Origin: Tridacna crocea
Taxonomy: Eukaryota; Mollusca; Bivalvia; Cardiida; Cardiidae
NCBI GenBank assembly: GCA_943736015.1
Contig: OX031061.1
Span: forward strand, 18,795,290 to 18,859,289
DNA: 64,000 nt
Reading direction: 5' to 3'
This document shows positions 42,998-53,727 of the stretch, one piece after another. Positions within the stretch are counted from its first letter, which is position 1; each line of letters begins with the position of its first letter. The position numbers and the translations under genes were made by a program. Below the pieces are notes generated by a model. That model was not told where the DNA came from, ran no database searches, and saw only the letters and a list, made by a program, of their open reading frames with translations.

Positions 42998-45900
42998 ATG
43001 CGTGCAGCAAACATTATCAGAAAAGACATCTTAAAAACAAAGTATCATTTTCGTGATTCTCTACAAGATAAGCAATATGAGGACACTCCTGAAACACTGG
43101 CATTACTAGGTGACATGATTTTTAATGGCAGTGACATATCAAATGAAACTCAGGGTGAGAAAAGATCGTCAGATATATTGAATCCACTGACACAGCTCAT
43201 CATGTTTAATATACTGAAAGGGAAAACAAAAGACACTTGTGCATCATTGGCACATTTCAGATCGAGAGACGATGCTTCCGCTGTATTTAGGATTGTTGAT
43301 TTACGGCAAAACAAGAAAAGGTAATTTGATAGATATACTGCATGAAAGAGGGTTATAAATGTATTTCCTACGATAGAGTTTTGCAAATATCATCTGATAT
43401 TGCTAATAATGTATAAATAACACAGTTTGAGGCATCAGGTGTAGTTTGTCCGAGTTTCTTTAAGACAATGTATTTACGATTGGAAATCTTGATACTATAC
43501 CTGTAGATTACAATCCATCATCAAATACCTCAAGCGATTCTTTCCATGGGACAGCAATATCTCTAACGCAGCATTATACTGAAATCGAGAGATTTTCAAC
43601 ATGAATAACAATGTAGTCGGCACAAAAAATACCAAACATTTACCAGAATCATATACTGATGTCCAACCTGTTTCGCTTAAAGACAAGTTGCCTTCACCAA
43701 AAAGAATTATTCTTAAGGAACATGACTGAAGTGGATATACGATTTCGGAACAGGAAGATTGGTTGAAACATGTGCTGAATATAGTAAGCTATGGTGTCCT
43801 GGACAAAGATGAGTTCATTTCATGGCCTGGATATTTCGCTGCAAGAAAAGCAGTTGAACCTCGCATACCAGCTATGTTAGCGCTACTACCATTGTTCAGA
43901 GATGAGGCACATAGTGTCGCGATGATCCGTCATTCGTCTGATGGTAAAAATCCACAGTTTATGTACTGGAACAAAACACTGAGGTTGGAGTTACTCTTTC
44001 TTGAGTTTCTGAAATCTGAAAGAGAAGCAAATTTTGTACTGTATAAACAGACTCTAAGACAACTGTTACCACGGATCTTTGATTTGGGTCATGTACATTA
44101 TGCCCGTTGCTTAATTATCCACGTACAAGATCTTGAGAACCTTGAAGATGATTTTCCAGATGTGTAGAGAGAGTTTATGACTGGAAAATTTGTTACACAG
44201 AAGTCAGGAAGACCTTTTCCTGTATCGCTCATGATCAAGTTCATGAACGACTAAATGCGCTGATAAAAGGAGATGGGGGATTCGCAGGTATCACAGAAAG
44301 CCCTGAAACCCTCAACAGGTGGACAGTATCTTCACCAGAGATCACTAGAATACTTACTGAAGTAGAATGTAGAATGTCAAAGCCAAACAAAAAGCATCAT
44401 GAACAGAACAGAAGTTCTCAAAACAGATTTCTCCTTCATACCCAAGGTTTGATTACTGCAATATTGAAGAGCTTGGAAATCCCTTTGCGGAAGATTCTTC
44501 CGATATATTAGCCCTAGATACAAAAATTATAGTATTGACTGATGAAGCTGTAAAATCTATTACAAACGCAGAAAAACTGGGAAAGGATCAATACAAGTAT
44601 TTTGTTGATAAGTGTATAAATGGTGATGCAAGTGTCTATGATCCCATAAAAAAGAACAATCTTCTCCTTTTTAAGGCTGGCGTAATCTGTCTATCCAGTA
44701 AGACTGCAAGTATGTAGCATAAGGGCTGACGTACAGTTGTTTTTCAGAAATGTATATGAATTCCCTGTCAGAGTAGGGATGGAGACATAGATACCTTTTT
44801 TGCACACGAAAATCACCCTTGGCACCCCCCCCCCTTTCACTAGCAGAACCAAATAACCTCCGTTCAGGTAATGAATCAGACTTTTTGGCATGCTAAGGAG
44901 TAAACATTGACAAGTATCCGGAACGCCCGGATGTCGATGTCAGAATTCTGGACGGAGCAGCAATTGTTCAAGTTCTTGATCCAAAGAAAGCAAGGGTTCA
45001 TGTGCGAAAATTTGCTGAATATGCTAGTGACGTATTTCTTCCTGTCATTTACAAGCACTTAAACGAGGTAGCCCATGTAGAGGTTATTTTGTATACTTAT
45101 CGACCAGAGACCCTGAAAGCATTCACTAGACAAATGAGGGCGTCGGGTGAACATGTGCGTTTTTCAGACAAAACAAAACTCCCCTCAAATAGAAAATCTT
45201 TCCTCAGAAATGACAAAAACAAATCACTGCTGTTTCACTTTCTAGCAGAAAGTTTACATAACATGGAAACACTGAGAAACAATTAGTTCTGACAACATAC
45301 GACGAACACGTAATTTGCTCAAAGAATCTTACTGAAGTTAACATTTGTCTGGTTTACAGCCATGAAGAAGCTGATTGTAGAATGGCTCTACATGCAGAAA
45401 ATGCTTTACGTCAAGGAAAAAAGGCTGTTACGATATACACAACAGACCCTGATGTATTAGTTATTTCAGTGGCGACTGCTAGCCTTTTTAAAGAGTGTTC
45501 ATTGTGGTTGGCATATGGCCCTTCCAATTGGTTAAGGTACATCCCTGCGCATCATATCGCTAAACAGCTAGGACCTGACTAGTCACTTCATGCATTTTCA
45601 GGATGTGACACGGTGTCTTTTTTAATGGTATTGGTAAAAAAACCCAGCTTTTAGAATGTGGCAATTTCACCTTGAAATTTTACATTTATGCAAGAAACTG
45701 TCATCTCCAGTAGATAGTATAGCTGAACAAGAAACAGCTACTCTTGAAGGATTTGTCGCACTACTCTATTAAAAAACTGCGGCCTATGACTCAGTGAATG
45801 ATGCTTGAAAGTATCTATTTCCCCAAAAAAGCAGACAAATTGAAAACATTCCTCCCTCAGAGTCCGCTTTGATTCAGCACATTGAGAGGGCTGTTTATCA

Positions 45901-46050
45901 GGCAGCATATGTATAGGGACAAATGCACCATACCATGCAGGAACTGCCCTCTCCGTCAAATTGGGGTTGGACTAAGGAAGATGGTATATGGAAGCCAAAA
46001 TGGAGCACGCTTCCTGAAGCGTCAAAAGGCTGTAGAGAATTCATAAATGG
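42998..46050 (+). pseudogene. Decayed multicopy protein with FEN1/XPG-like motifs
   Basis: A single decayed gene can be followed through several frames: MRAANIIRKDILKTKYHF (42998 on), LIDILHERGL then CISYDRVLQISSDIANN after a frameshift near 43365, SSDSFHGTAIS, PRIPAMLALLPLFRDEA, FMYWNKTLRLELLFLEF, KDQYKYFVDKCINGDASVYD, DGAAIVQVLDPKKARVH, HEEADCRMALHAENAL (45358 on), TTDPDVLVIS, YIPAHHIAKQLGPD, HAFSGCDTVS and GWTKEDGIWKPKWSTLPEAS. Matches (recalled) a large uncharacterised family common in cnidarians and molluscs. The EAD..A, TxDPDV and SGCD blocks resemble the acidic motifs of FEN1/XPG nucleases; this is inference. Damage includes stops at 43322, 44165, 45284 and 45580 and a lost base at about 45615. 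The N-terminus and the usual C-terminal Cys-rich domain are missing. Confidence 0.82.
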
Positions 46051-47347
46051 AAAACCAGGTTTGTTAACTGTTGTTTTATTCATTTAGAATGAATTCTTAA
46101 TCATTTTTTTTTTTTATAATGATTATATGATTATTCCATCTCTTCTGCAAAAACAATTTTTGAACTTTCACTGCAGAAAAAAGAAATCAAATTTAGGTAC
46201 CCCCTTTTGACCCCCAAATTTTTAAAGATTTTTTTCCTAATCACGTGGATCTTAATTTTTTTGGAGAGTCTACATACATTTAACTACTTATATGCAAGTT
46301 TTGGTGCTTTCTTCCGGATATGAGCATCTTGGCTCTATTTTGGGTCTTAACCGCCTTACTAACATACTCATGTTAGATGTAAAAAAAAAAAAAATCCGGA
46401 ATTTAATTGAGATAAGTCGTACAGCGCGATTTTAGTAGCCTAACTGCTATACTGTACATGTATATACTGTGGTTGTTTGTGAGCCCTTGGCAACAGTAAC
46501 CAAGGAAGTCGGTTTATCTTTTCACCACGGATCCATGTATTCAAGTGAACAGCAAGTTCTTTTGTGTTTTCATCGAAATATAAATGCACCTGCCTAATTA
46601 CATGGCATAACATGACCTTTTTGATAACCAAAGAATATTTGCTGCCGTGCATACATAATCATTTATCCGTGAGAGTAGAAGATTTTACATGTAATTATCT
46701 TATTCCTATGTCTTCTTGTTCGCCTAATAGTTGAATCTCTATCAAGTCAACCTAATCGTGTCATTTCAAAGTTGACTGGTCATATCTTAATACCATTAAG
46801 TTTTTTTTTTAATGTGAAGAAGCACCTGTTTAATCAATTGTGATGGTCCAGTTGGAAGGTTCCTTAGTCATTGAAGAGGCGTGTCATCAATTCTATTTGT
46901 TATTTTTCCCCTTCCCTCTTTTTTAAAAACTTAATTGACTTCATTTTTCTACATGCCAGCTTTAAAAAAAAAGAAGCCAGGAGAGGTCAGCAGCAATGTT
47001 TTCAAATAGTTTATTGGCTTTCAATTTCAATATATTTGGTACATGTAAACAAACGAGTAAAAAAGCCGCCGCGTAGTAACCTCATATGCTTTACATGACG
47101 GTAATTTGACCATCTTGTCGCGTTTTCAATTTGCATGTTCTTGTCCAGCGGTCATCTTTCTCTTTTTTTAACGAAATTCTTCTTTTTTTTTCTTCTGCTT
47201 GGAATATTTGATTAATGAATCAAATCGTTTAGAACGCTGAAGTGGTGTTTGTAAAAAGAAAAAAAAAAACATAGTGTGGAATCATTGACTTTGAAAAAAC
47301 TATACAATTGTTAGAGAGGTTATTTGCAACCATGACAAATTACTAAA
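46051..47347. other. Gene-free spacer
   Basis: Poly-A and poly-T runs. Several 60-75 codon frames with no recognisable content. Confidence 0.35.
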
Positions 47348-47901
47348 TTAAAGGTGGGCATTAAGATTTTTCACATCTCACCAAATTAAAAGACATATAT
47401 ACCACTGAAATTTATATGAAAAAAACAATACAAATCATCAATCATTAAGAATCATAAAATTACCACTAAAATTTTTCTTGACGGCATTCCCTTAAAAGGC
47501 TATGTAGCCTCTTAAGGTATTTTTAGATTTCGCGCCAAAAATGAAAAAGAGCATTGTAGGAATGTAAAGTGACCGGCACGTGACTAATGACGCTTAAATT
47601 TCATAACATTACAAACGTGTAATTATTTTCCATAATGTCTTCTTCGGACGCTAGGTTTGTTCAAGCGTTGTCTGTGTACTTCCGGTATATAGTAAATGAG
47701 GAAGTAGCTCATCTAAAGATAGACCGTGTTTCCCGTCGGTGACGACCTGGGCCGTAGTAAATCTTTAATATCTCTTGTTGTCGGATGGTTTTCGACTGCT
47801 GGGGTTTTATGAATGAAAATTAAAAGGCTTTGGAAATATAAGGATGAATTTTTTTGTACTTTTGTAAAATTTTCGTCCCAAAATCTGAAGGGCCACCTTT
47901 A
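47348..47901 (+). mobile_element. TT4 element, ~554 bp
   Basis: TTAAAGGTGG start, CCACCTTTA end. Colinear with 32344-32888 (ttaaaaggctatgtagcctc; tatagtaaatgaggaagtag; ggttttatgaatgaaaatta). Confidence 0.87.
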
Positions 47902-48232
47902 TATCTTTTCTGAAGTTCGTCATTTATAAAAGTAAACCACATCTATTTTCTGTTTTTTTTTTATTTCGCTTTATTTACAAAACCATTACAACAGACTGTG
48001 TATCAGAACAATTACGATACAAGAAATAGGAATAAACAGCAAATTCTGTGGCAGTCTGCCTTTTAAACTCTCTACTGTTGGACAAGTCTGATTTATTAAA
48101 CGTTACTTGAAAATTTGAGAAGAATTTTATAAGCCTATGCTTTGGTCTTATCCTTTTCTTCAGTATATTTGTCATGTGATTGTATTTCATTGTCTTTTAT
48201 AAACTTGTATATTACTGTTGGATAAAATATGC
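47902..48232. other. Spacer
   Basis: No feature recognised. Confidence 0.3.
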
Positions 48233-48445
48233 TCAACTCTTTACCACACAATCCCGACTTTTAACGACCCTGAGAAAGAGGCCTTTTGAAAACATTGTGG
48301 GAATAGGAGAAAATGGCTGTTTCTCCTTTTTCCACATGTTTTCTACTCTTCCCAAACCAAATTTCAAGTTTTTCAATCACATTTATTTCGTCGTCTGCAA
48401 ATGGTTTCAATTTGGACCAGTCTAGAATTTTGACGTTTGGTAAGA
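48233..48445 (-). mobile_element. TT1 element with hairpin loss
   Basis: tcaactctttaccacacaat. The hairpin is shortened to gagaaaatggctgtttctcc. The right part is normal (cgtctgcaaatggtttcaat). Confidence 0.75.
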
Positions 48446-48637
48446 ATGGTCAGAAAATTCATATGGTTAGCTTACGTGCACATGCAAGTGGACTGTGATT
48501 ACTGTCCGAAACATTTTTGCATAACTTGATGGTATAATCATGGCCAAAATATGGAGAACCACAAATAGTGTAATTTTTATATACACAACATTGAGAGCTC
48601 TCATCTATCCAGCCCTGTGTCTTGACCCTTTCCAATT

Positions 48638-49019
48638 TTAACTTTATCCTGCTACATAGGTTAACCCTTTACCATACAATCCCGAGTTTTAACGACCGTG
48701 AATAAGAAAGCCTCTGAAAATATTGAGTGAAACCGGCAAAATACTGGTTACCAGCATTTTTTCCTTTTCCCACAATGTTTTCAAAATGCTTCTATTCCTG
48801 ACACGTAAAAAGCAGGGATTGTTTGGGAAAAAGTTAATTGCATGAAACTGTCAAGTTGATTGTTAAAACCCAATCAATGCTATTTCAATCTTATGCTTTA
48901 GAGAAATATATTTTCTTATCAGACTGTCTAAACCCAAGATCAGACTGCACATTTTGTGCATTCCGATCTTAATCTTCACTGGTCGCAAAAGTTCGGTGAG
49001 TCGCGCTTTGCAGCCTTAA
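48638..49019. mobile_element. TT3 element interrupted by a TT1 copy
   Basis: TTAACTTTATCCTGCTACAT (48638-48664) continues after the inserted TT1 as ttaattgcatgaaactgtc through the hairpin gatcagactgcacattttgt to cagccttaa. Confidence 0.8.
48661..48837. mobile_element. TT1 element nested in TT3
   Basis: TTAACCCTTTACCATACAAT to ttgggaaaaagttaa. Both halves are of right-half type (gacc..aagaaagcc and ttttcaaaatgcttctattc), so it is a symmetric, rearranged copy. Confidence 0.8.
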
Positions 49020-49200
49020 GGAATAGTGTGACTTGGCATTGACGCAAACATTGAAACAGATAAATGAGGCATAAATAAAGTTGAAAATGGGAACACCGGT
49101 TTTATCTGGTGACAGACTGCGTTTCAAGCGGTTGTATGGGTGAATATTCATGTCAAACATGCTACTTCTCACTTTATAAACCCATTACTTGTAACACGCA

Positions 49201-49311
49201 TACTGCTTAACTCTTTACCAGAAGACAAAATTCCAGACTTGAAAACATTTGCAGGACTTTTGTCTTCTGGTAAAGAGTTAAGCAGTAAGACCTGAAAACA
49301 TTTGCAGGACT
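49201..49311. repeat. Fold-back of a TT1 end plus direct repeat
   Basis: 49201-49230 and 49258-49287 are perfect 30-bp inverted repeats (tactgcttaactctttacca and its complement), extending 6 bases beyond the TTAA on each side. The 24-base interior (agacttgaaaacatttgcag..) recurs at 49288-49311 with one change. Confidence 0.9.
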
Positions 49312-49520
49312 CGATATGTCCACTCGGGCTGAAGTTTTGCCTTTGAAGTATAAGGCCGTTAAATAACAGGTTAAGTCATATCACGTAGGCCATATCACCT
49401 ATGCATGTCTTTCCTGGCTTCCTCACACTGGTATTGACATTACTTTCTCCCCAAGCCACCAACTACTTTTCTCACATGCATCAGAGGTGAGTGGCTTGAA
49501 ATTACCGGAAATAAACATGG

Positions 49521-49582
49521 TCTGCCTCAGCCGATACCTTTTGGTCACAAGTCAGATACTCTAACCACTGAGCTACCCGGCT
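49521..49582 (-). repeat. tRNA-like SINE head
   Basis: Minus strand: gccgggtagctcagtggtta (A box) and gtatctgacttgtgacc (anticodon-arm-like). No good B box or acceptor pairing. Confidence 0.45.
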
Positions 49583-49584
49583 TG

Positions 49585-49870
49585 GCTGCAATGATGGAAT
49601 AATTGGAGAAAGGTAAAATAACACTGTTGCAAAAGGGGAAAATGCTGTTTTTAAAGGCATTTTTCCTCAACGGATAACGAAAAGGATTTATAGATCTATT
49701 TACAAAGAAAGAAAACATTTTGACAAATGAAAAATTCTCGCCACAAGCCATATAGATTCAAATCTCCCGTAATCTAAGTCTTTACCGCACAACATATTTT
49801 CAACTGCTCCAAACTGAAAGCATTTGGAGACAATAAGACGAATGTGGCAAAAAAAAAAAGAGGATGTTTT
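49585..49870. repeat. Decayed TT1 pieces
   Basis: A weak hairpin gggaaaatgctgtttttaaa at 49636 and a left-end fragment gtctttaccgcacaacatat at 49778. Confidence 0.45.
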
Positions 49871-50717
49871 AAACTCCGTACTATGTGATAAACATTTAAC
49901 CAAGCTGTTTTCTTACAACGCTGAGTATCAGAGTATGTTGACACCCCGTGCATGCCGTGGGTCCACCATACCTTCTCTTTCCGCGTTAATAAATCCCGTA
50001 TATAAAACCCTTGGGGAGGAGCTGAAAAATGCCTTCGACATTCGGTAAAACTCGGTAAACGCATTTTAGATGGTATTGCGGAACCGACCGATTAGTGACG
50101 AGTGAATCTGAAGTCTGTTCGGAGCTGTGACGTCATAAACACCGGTTGTTGAAAAGCGTAAAAACAGTCACTGGTACAGGGCGACTACGATTTGTTCACT
50201 GATTGAAAACCTTTTCCCTGTTCGTGAAGATCAGATTGGAACTTCAGCAATACAGCGAGTGCAACTTTTGCTTCAAACGGGAAGTTTTACATTCTTCTGT
50301 GTGCGTAGTCTACTCTCTGAAATTTGTTATTACGTTGTAACCGAACGGTGCTCCATTTCTTCTGTCTGTTGAAAAGTATTGTGCTACACGAGAACTTTCA
50401 TCATGCCTAGATCTAGTTCGATTCCTTAACTGCATCCAACCACTAGCGCTCGGTCATAGTTTAATATTGTTGCATGTGTTTAACCTTAGGCCTACATGTG
50501 CATGTGTGTAGGCCTCATGTTACATACATGCAACGATTTTAAGATGAGTGCCACTGCTTCCAGATCTAATAAAAGATGGCGGAACAACACGTGGCACGTG
50601 ATGTCCAATAAGTGCATTATTCCAAACTAGAGATCACAAGTCACATTTCAAGGACTTCAGATTCCGCATATTGTCCAGCTCGCAGAAACTTTAAGAAAAA
50701 AAAACTTTTTTTTTTCT
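49871..50717. other. Low-repeat spacer
   Basis: One of the longer stretches without recognised repeats. Includes a consensus tgacgtca at 50128-50135. Promoter function for the downstream transporter is possible but unsupported. Confidence 0.3.
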
Positions 50718-50881
50718 TTAACCTTTACCAACAATTCCAACATTAAGCAGACTGCACTCGTAAAAATGTCTTTCAAAAACATTGCGGGTAGAGAAGAAAA
50801 TGCTGGTTAGCACCCTTTTCTCCCTTTTCTACAATGTTTTCTGACCTATCATAGACAATACCATATTTTAACCCATTGCCA
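50718..50881 (-). mobile_element. TT1 element, short, chained
   Basis: TTAACCTTTACCAACAATTC. Hairpin gggtagagaagaaaatgctg / gcacccttttctccc. Ends at the TTAA (50878-50881) that starts the next copy; the right third is lost. Confidence 0.7.
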
Positions 50882-51092
50882 CACAATCCCTACTTTTAAG
50901 CCCCTGGGAAAGAAGCCTTTAGAAAACTTTGTGGGAAAAGGAGAAAATGCTGGTAACCAGTATTTTCTCCTTTTCCCACAATGTTTTCTACCCTTCACAA
51001 AACAAATTCCAATTTTTCAGTTACTTATTTTGTTGTCTGCAAATGCTTTCAATTTGGACAAGTATATAGTATTGTCATTTGGTAATGAGTGA
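50878..51092 (-). mobile_element. TT1 element, chained
   Basis: TTAACCCATTGCCACACAAT to ggtaatgagtgaa. Centre ggtaacc. Confidence 0.85.
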
Positions 51093-51842
51093 AAAAAAAT
51101 TTATGTTTGGAGTTACCCGACCGACTCATGGAAATTGCCATGAATCAACTTTTTTTTTGCATTTAGGGATCGGAAAACCTTTTTTTCTTTGGCAAAATGC
51201 CTTCACGCAGCAAGAGTTCCCGATCATGCAAAATTTTACATGAAATATGTATAAATAAAAAAATATATATACAAAATAAACCTGTTCATGAAATTACAGA
51301 AGATAAAAAAAAGAAATGCTTGCATGTAACGGCACACATAAAAGCGATTTTCGGAAAATGTTACAAATCCATTAGATAAAATTTGGATTCCCAGCTTTCT
51401 ATTTACAGAACATTTACATGGTCTGTGTACTTGCATTATCTCCTGCTAGGTGGCATTCTATAACAGATTCTTTTGCTGTAAATCATCAGTATGAATTGCT
51501 TTACCTTTAGTTGAGAATCATTTTTGTCATACCCTCAAATATGGAAGCTTACACACCCCCCCACCCCCTCCCCCATTTACAAATTTACAACTGAGGGGGT
51601 AATTAAGTGTGGAATTAAAATAAGCTAATAGAAACACTGCATATTGAGGACAATGATCGTGCAAAAGACAAGGTGAGCATAAAGACTAGTTTACACTTTG
51701 CCAAAGAATTCTTAAACTGTTAGTTACATTTAAAAATATACATTCACTTACTAGATGTGTAGTATTGTTCTGCACCTGAACGGGAATGTGGCACTTCCGA
51801 CAACAGTTCAGAGTTGTGGGCATTCTAGTTTTTTCTGAAGAG
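51093..51842. other. Gene-free spacer
   Basis: A 60-codon frame at 51197-51379 (lysine-rich) has no supporting evidence. aggtggcattctataacag at 51450 recalls the block at 19895. Confidence 0.3.
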
Positions 51843-51968
51843 TTAAACCTTTCCCAAACAAATTTAAGGTCCTTCCAGATTGAAAGCATCTGCAGCCAAC
51901 AAATTTAAAAGTGGTACAAATGAATTAAACTTTCCTGACATGGTAGAAAACACTGTGGAAAAAGGAGC
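51843..51968 (+). repeat. TT1 element truncated in the hairpin
   Basis: ttaaacctttcccaaacaaa to aacactgtggaaaaaggag, where the element stops and Helitron-like sequence begins. Confidence 0.7.
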
Positions 51969-51982
51969 TTTTTTCTTCTTTT

Positions 51983-52665
51983 TTGCTTACCTGAGCACTG
52001 TGAGCATGCTCAAGGGGAGCTATTAGGGTGACAATGTGTTCATCATGCATTGTCCGTTGTGTGTGGTCAACAATTCCTTTAACCCTTTACCACACAATCC
52101 CTATTTTTAATGACCCTGAGGAAGAAGCCTTTTGAAAACATCGTGGGAAAAGGAGAAAATGCTGGTAAGCAGCATTTTCTCCTTTGCCTACAAAGTTTTC
52201 TAACCTGGTGGAAACCAATTTCACTTATGAATTACCTCTATTTTTTCGTCTGCAAGTGCTTTCAGTTTGGACCGGTCTAAAATTCTGTTGTTTGGTAAAG
52301 AGTTAAACATCTCTGGAATGTTCCTTGGGAGGTTTTCTGTAGAAAGTGTTCACAAAATTTGATTCCATCAAAAACGAATCTTTTGAAAATTTTCTCCTCT
52401 GAAACCACTGGTCAGATTTTGAAATAATTTCACAGATATGTTCCGTGGTTGACCTTTTTCAAAATTGTTTGGGAAATTTTGATCCATCAAGAAAAATGGC
52501 TCTGGTGAATGGGAGCTACTTGCACTATACATAAATAAGGACATTTTTAAAAACTCTTCTTCTTTGAGAGAGCTGGTCAGATTTTGAAATAATTTACGGA
52601 AATGTCTCTTGGGTGACCCTTTTTGGAAATTGTTCGCAATCCAGGGCCATCTTGGCCCTCTTGTT
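51983..52665 (+). mobile_element. Helitron/pearl-like element 3, deleted, with TT1 insertion
   Basis: Starts ttacctgagcactgtgagc and ends gggccatcttggccctcttgt. It has only about two core units and is split at caacaattcc/ttaaacatc by the TT1 copy at 52079-52306. Confidence 0.8.
52079..52306 (-). mobile_element. TT1 element inserted in the Helitron-like copy
   Basis: Left TTAA 52079-52082, right TTAA 52303-52306. The uninterrupted copies at 3848 and 5889 read caacaattctttaaacatc with one TTAA, so this insertion duplicated TTAA. Confidence 0.93.
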
Positions 52666-52703
52666 GTTAATTTTTTGTCCCAAATTCTGAAGGGCCACTT
52701 TTA
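52666..52703 (+). repeat. TT4 right-end fragment
   Basis: tttttgtcccaaattctgaa then gggccacttttaa. Confidence 0.65.
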
Positions 52704-52780
52704 AATAGAAAACAGAAAAAACTAAGTTTTAAGCCTACAGCCCTTGCTATATTGAAGTGATTTTTGCACCTCAGTCATGT

Positions 52781-53005
52781 TTAATAACCTTTACCAAGCA
52801 ATCCCTACTTTTGACGACCCTGAAATAGAAGCTTTTTGAAATCATTGTGGGAAAAGGAGAAAATACTGGTAACCAGCATATTCTCCTTTTCCCACAATGT
52901 TTTCTACACTATCCAAGACAAGTGTCAATTTCTGAGTCGCATTTATTTTGTCGTCTTCAAGTGCCTCAGTTTGGGCAAGTCTAAAATTTTGTTGTTTGGG
53001 GAAAA
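52781..53005 (-). mobile_element. TT1 hairpin element
   Basis: ttaataacctttaccaagca to ttgttgtttggggaaaaaa. Centre ggtaacc; arms gtgggaaaaggagaaaatac / catattctccttttcccac. Confidence 0.82.
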
Positions 53006-53024
53006 AATAGCAAAATCTTTGAAA

Positions 53025-53301
53025 ATCTTCTTCTCTGAAACTAGAAGGCATAGAGCTTTGAAATTTGGTGTGTAGCATCTCCTAGTAGACCTCTACCAAA
53101 TTGTTCATATGATGTCCCTGGGGTCAAAACTGGCCCAGCCTTGGGGGTCACAAGTTTGAAACAGTAACAAAGAAGGAAAACTTTAAAATTCTTCTTCTCT
53201 GAAACTAGAAGGTGCAGAGCTTTGATATTTGGTTTGAAGCATTTCCTAGTGGACCTCTACTTAGATTGTTCATATGATGTCCCTGGGATCAAAACTGGCC
53301 C
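53025..53301 (+). repeat. Two tandem units (~170 bp) of a bivalve-type repeat
   Basis: Each unit carries cttctctgaaactagaaggc-like sequence, agagctttga.atttggt, cctagt.gacctctac, gttcatatgatgtccctggg and caaaactggcccagcc. The second unit is cut by a TT1 copy. Confidence 0.8.
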
Positions 53302-53528
53302 AGCCCTTTCCCAAACAATCCCTGGTTTTTCGACCCTGAGATAGAAGCCTTTTGAAAACATTGTGGGAAAAGGAGAAAATGCTGGTAACCAGCATTTTCT
53401 CCTTTTCCCACAATGTTTTCCACCCTACTGGAAACAAATTTCTATTTTTGAAATACATTTTATTTGTCGTCTGCAACTGCTTTTAATTTGGACCAGTCTA
53501 AAAGTTTTTGTCGTTTGCTAAAGGGTTA
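53302..53528 (-). mobile_element. TT1 hairpin element
   Basis: agccctttcccaaacaatcc to ttgctaaagggttaa. The palindrome is complete (tgtgggaaaaggagaaaatg). The left TTAA is not visible. Confidence 0.85.
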
Positions 53529-53624
53529 ATGTAACGGTCAGAATCAGTCGGCCCTAAAAGGACTTGTGTACATAAGGATGAACTTAGTGATGTAGAAATG
53601 AATATAATGCAGCCAACCTTTAGC

Positions 53625-53727
53625 ACAAGGAAGTGGAAATGCTGCTTACCAGAACTGCCCACAATGTTTATAAAAAGTGTTTTTTCTAGGGGTTTGTTAA
53701 AACTCTATGTTGTGTGGTAAAGGGTTA
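53625..53727 (+). repeat. TT1 right-half remnant
   Basis: gtggaaatgctgcttaccag, cccacaatgtttataaaaag, ttgtgtggtaaagggtta. Confidence 0.6.

Noticed and set aside
50128-50135. Consensus CRE (tgacgtca), also at 29111-29118
   Set aside because: Eight-base sites are expected by chance in 64 kb, and no gene start is placed nearby.
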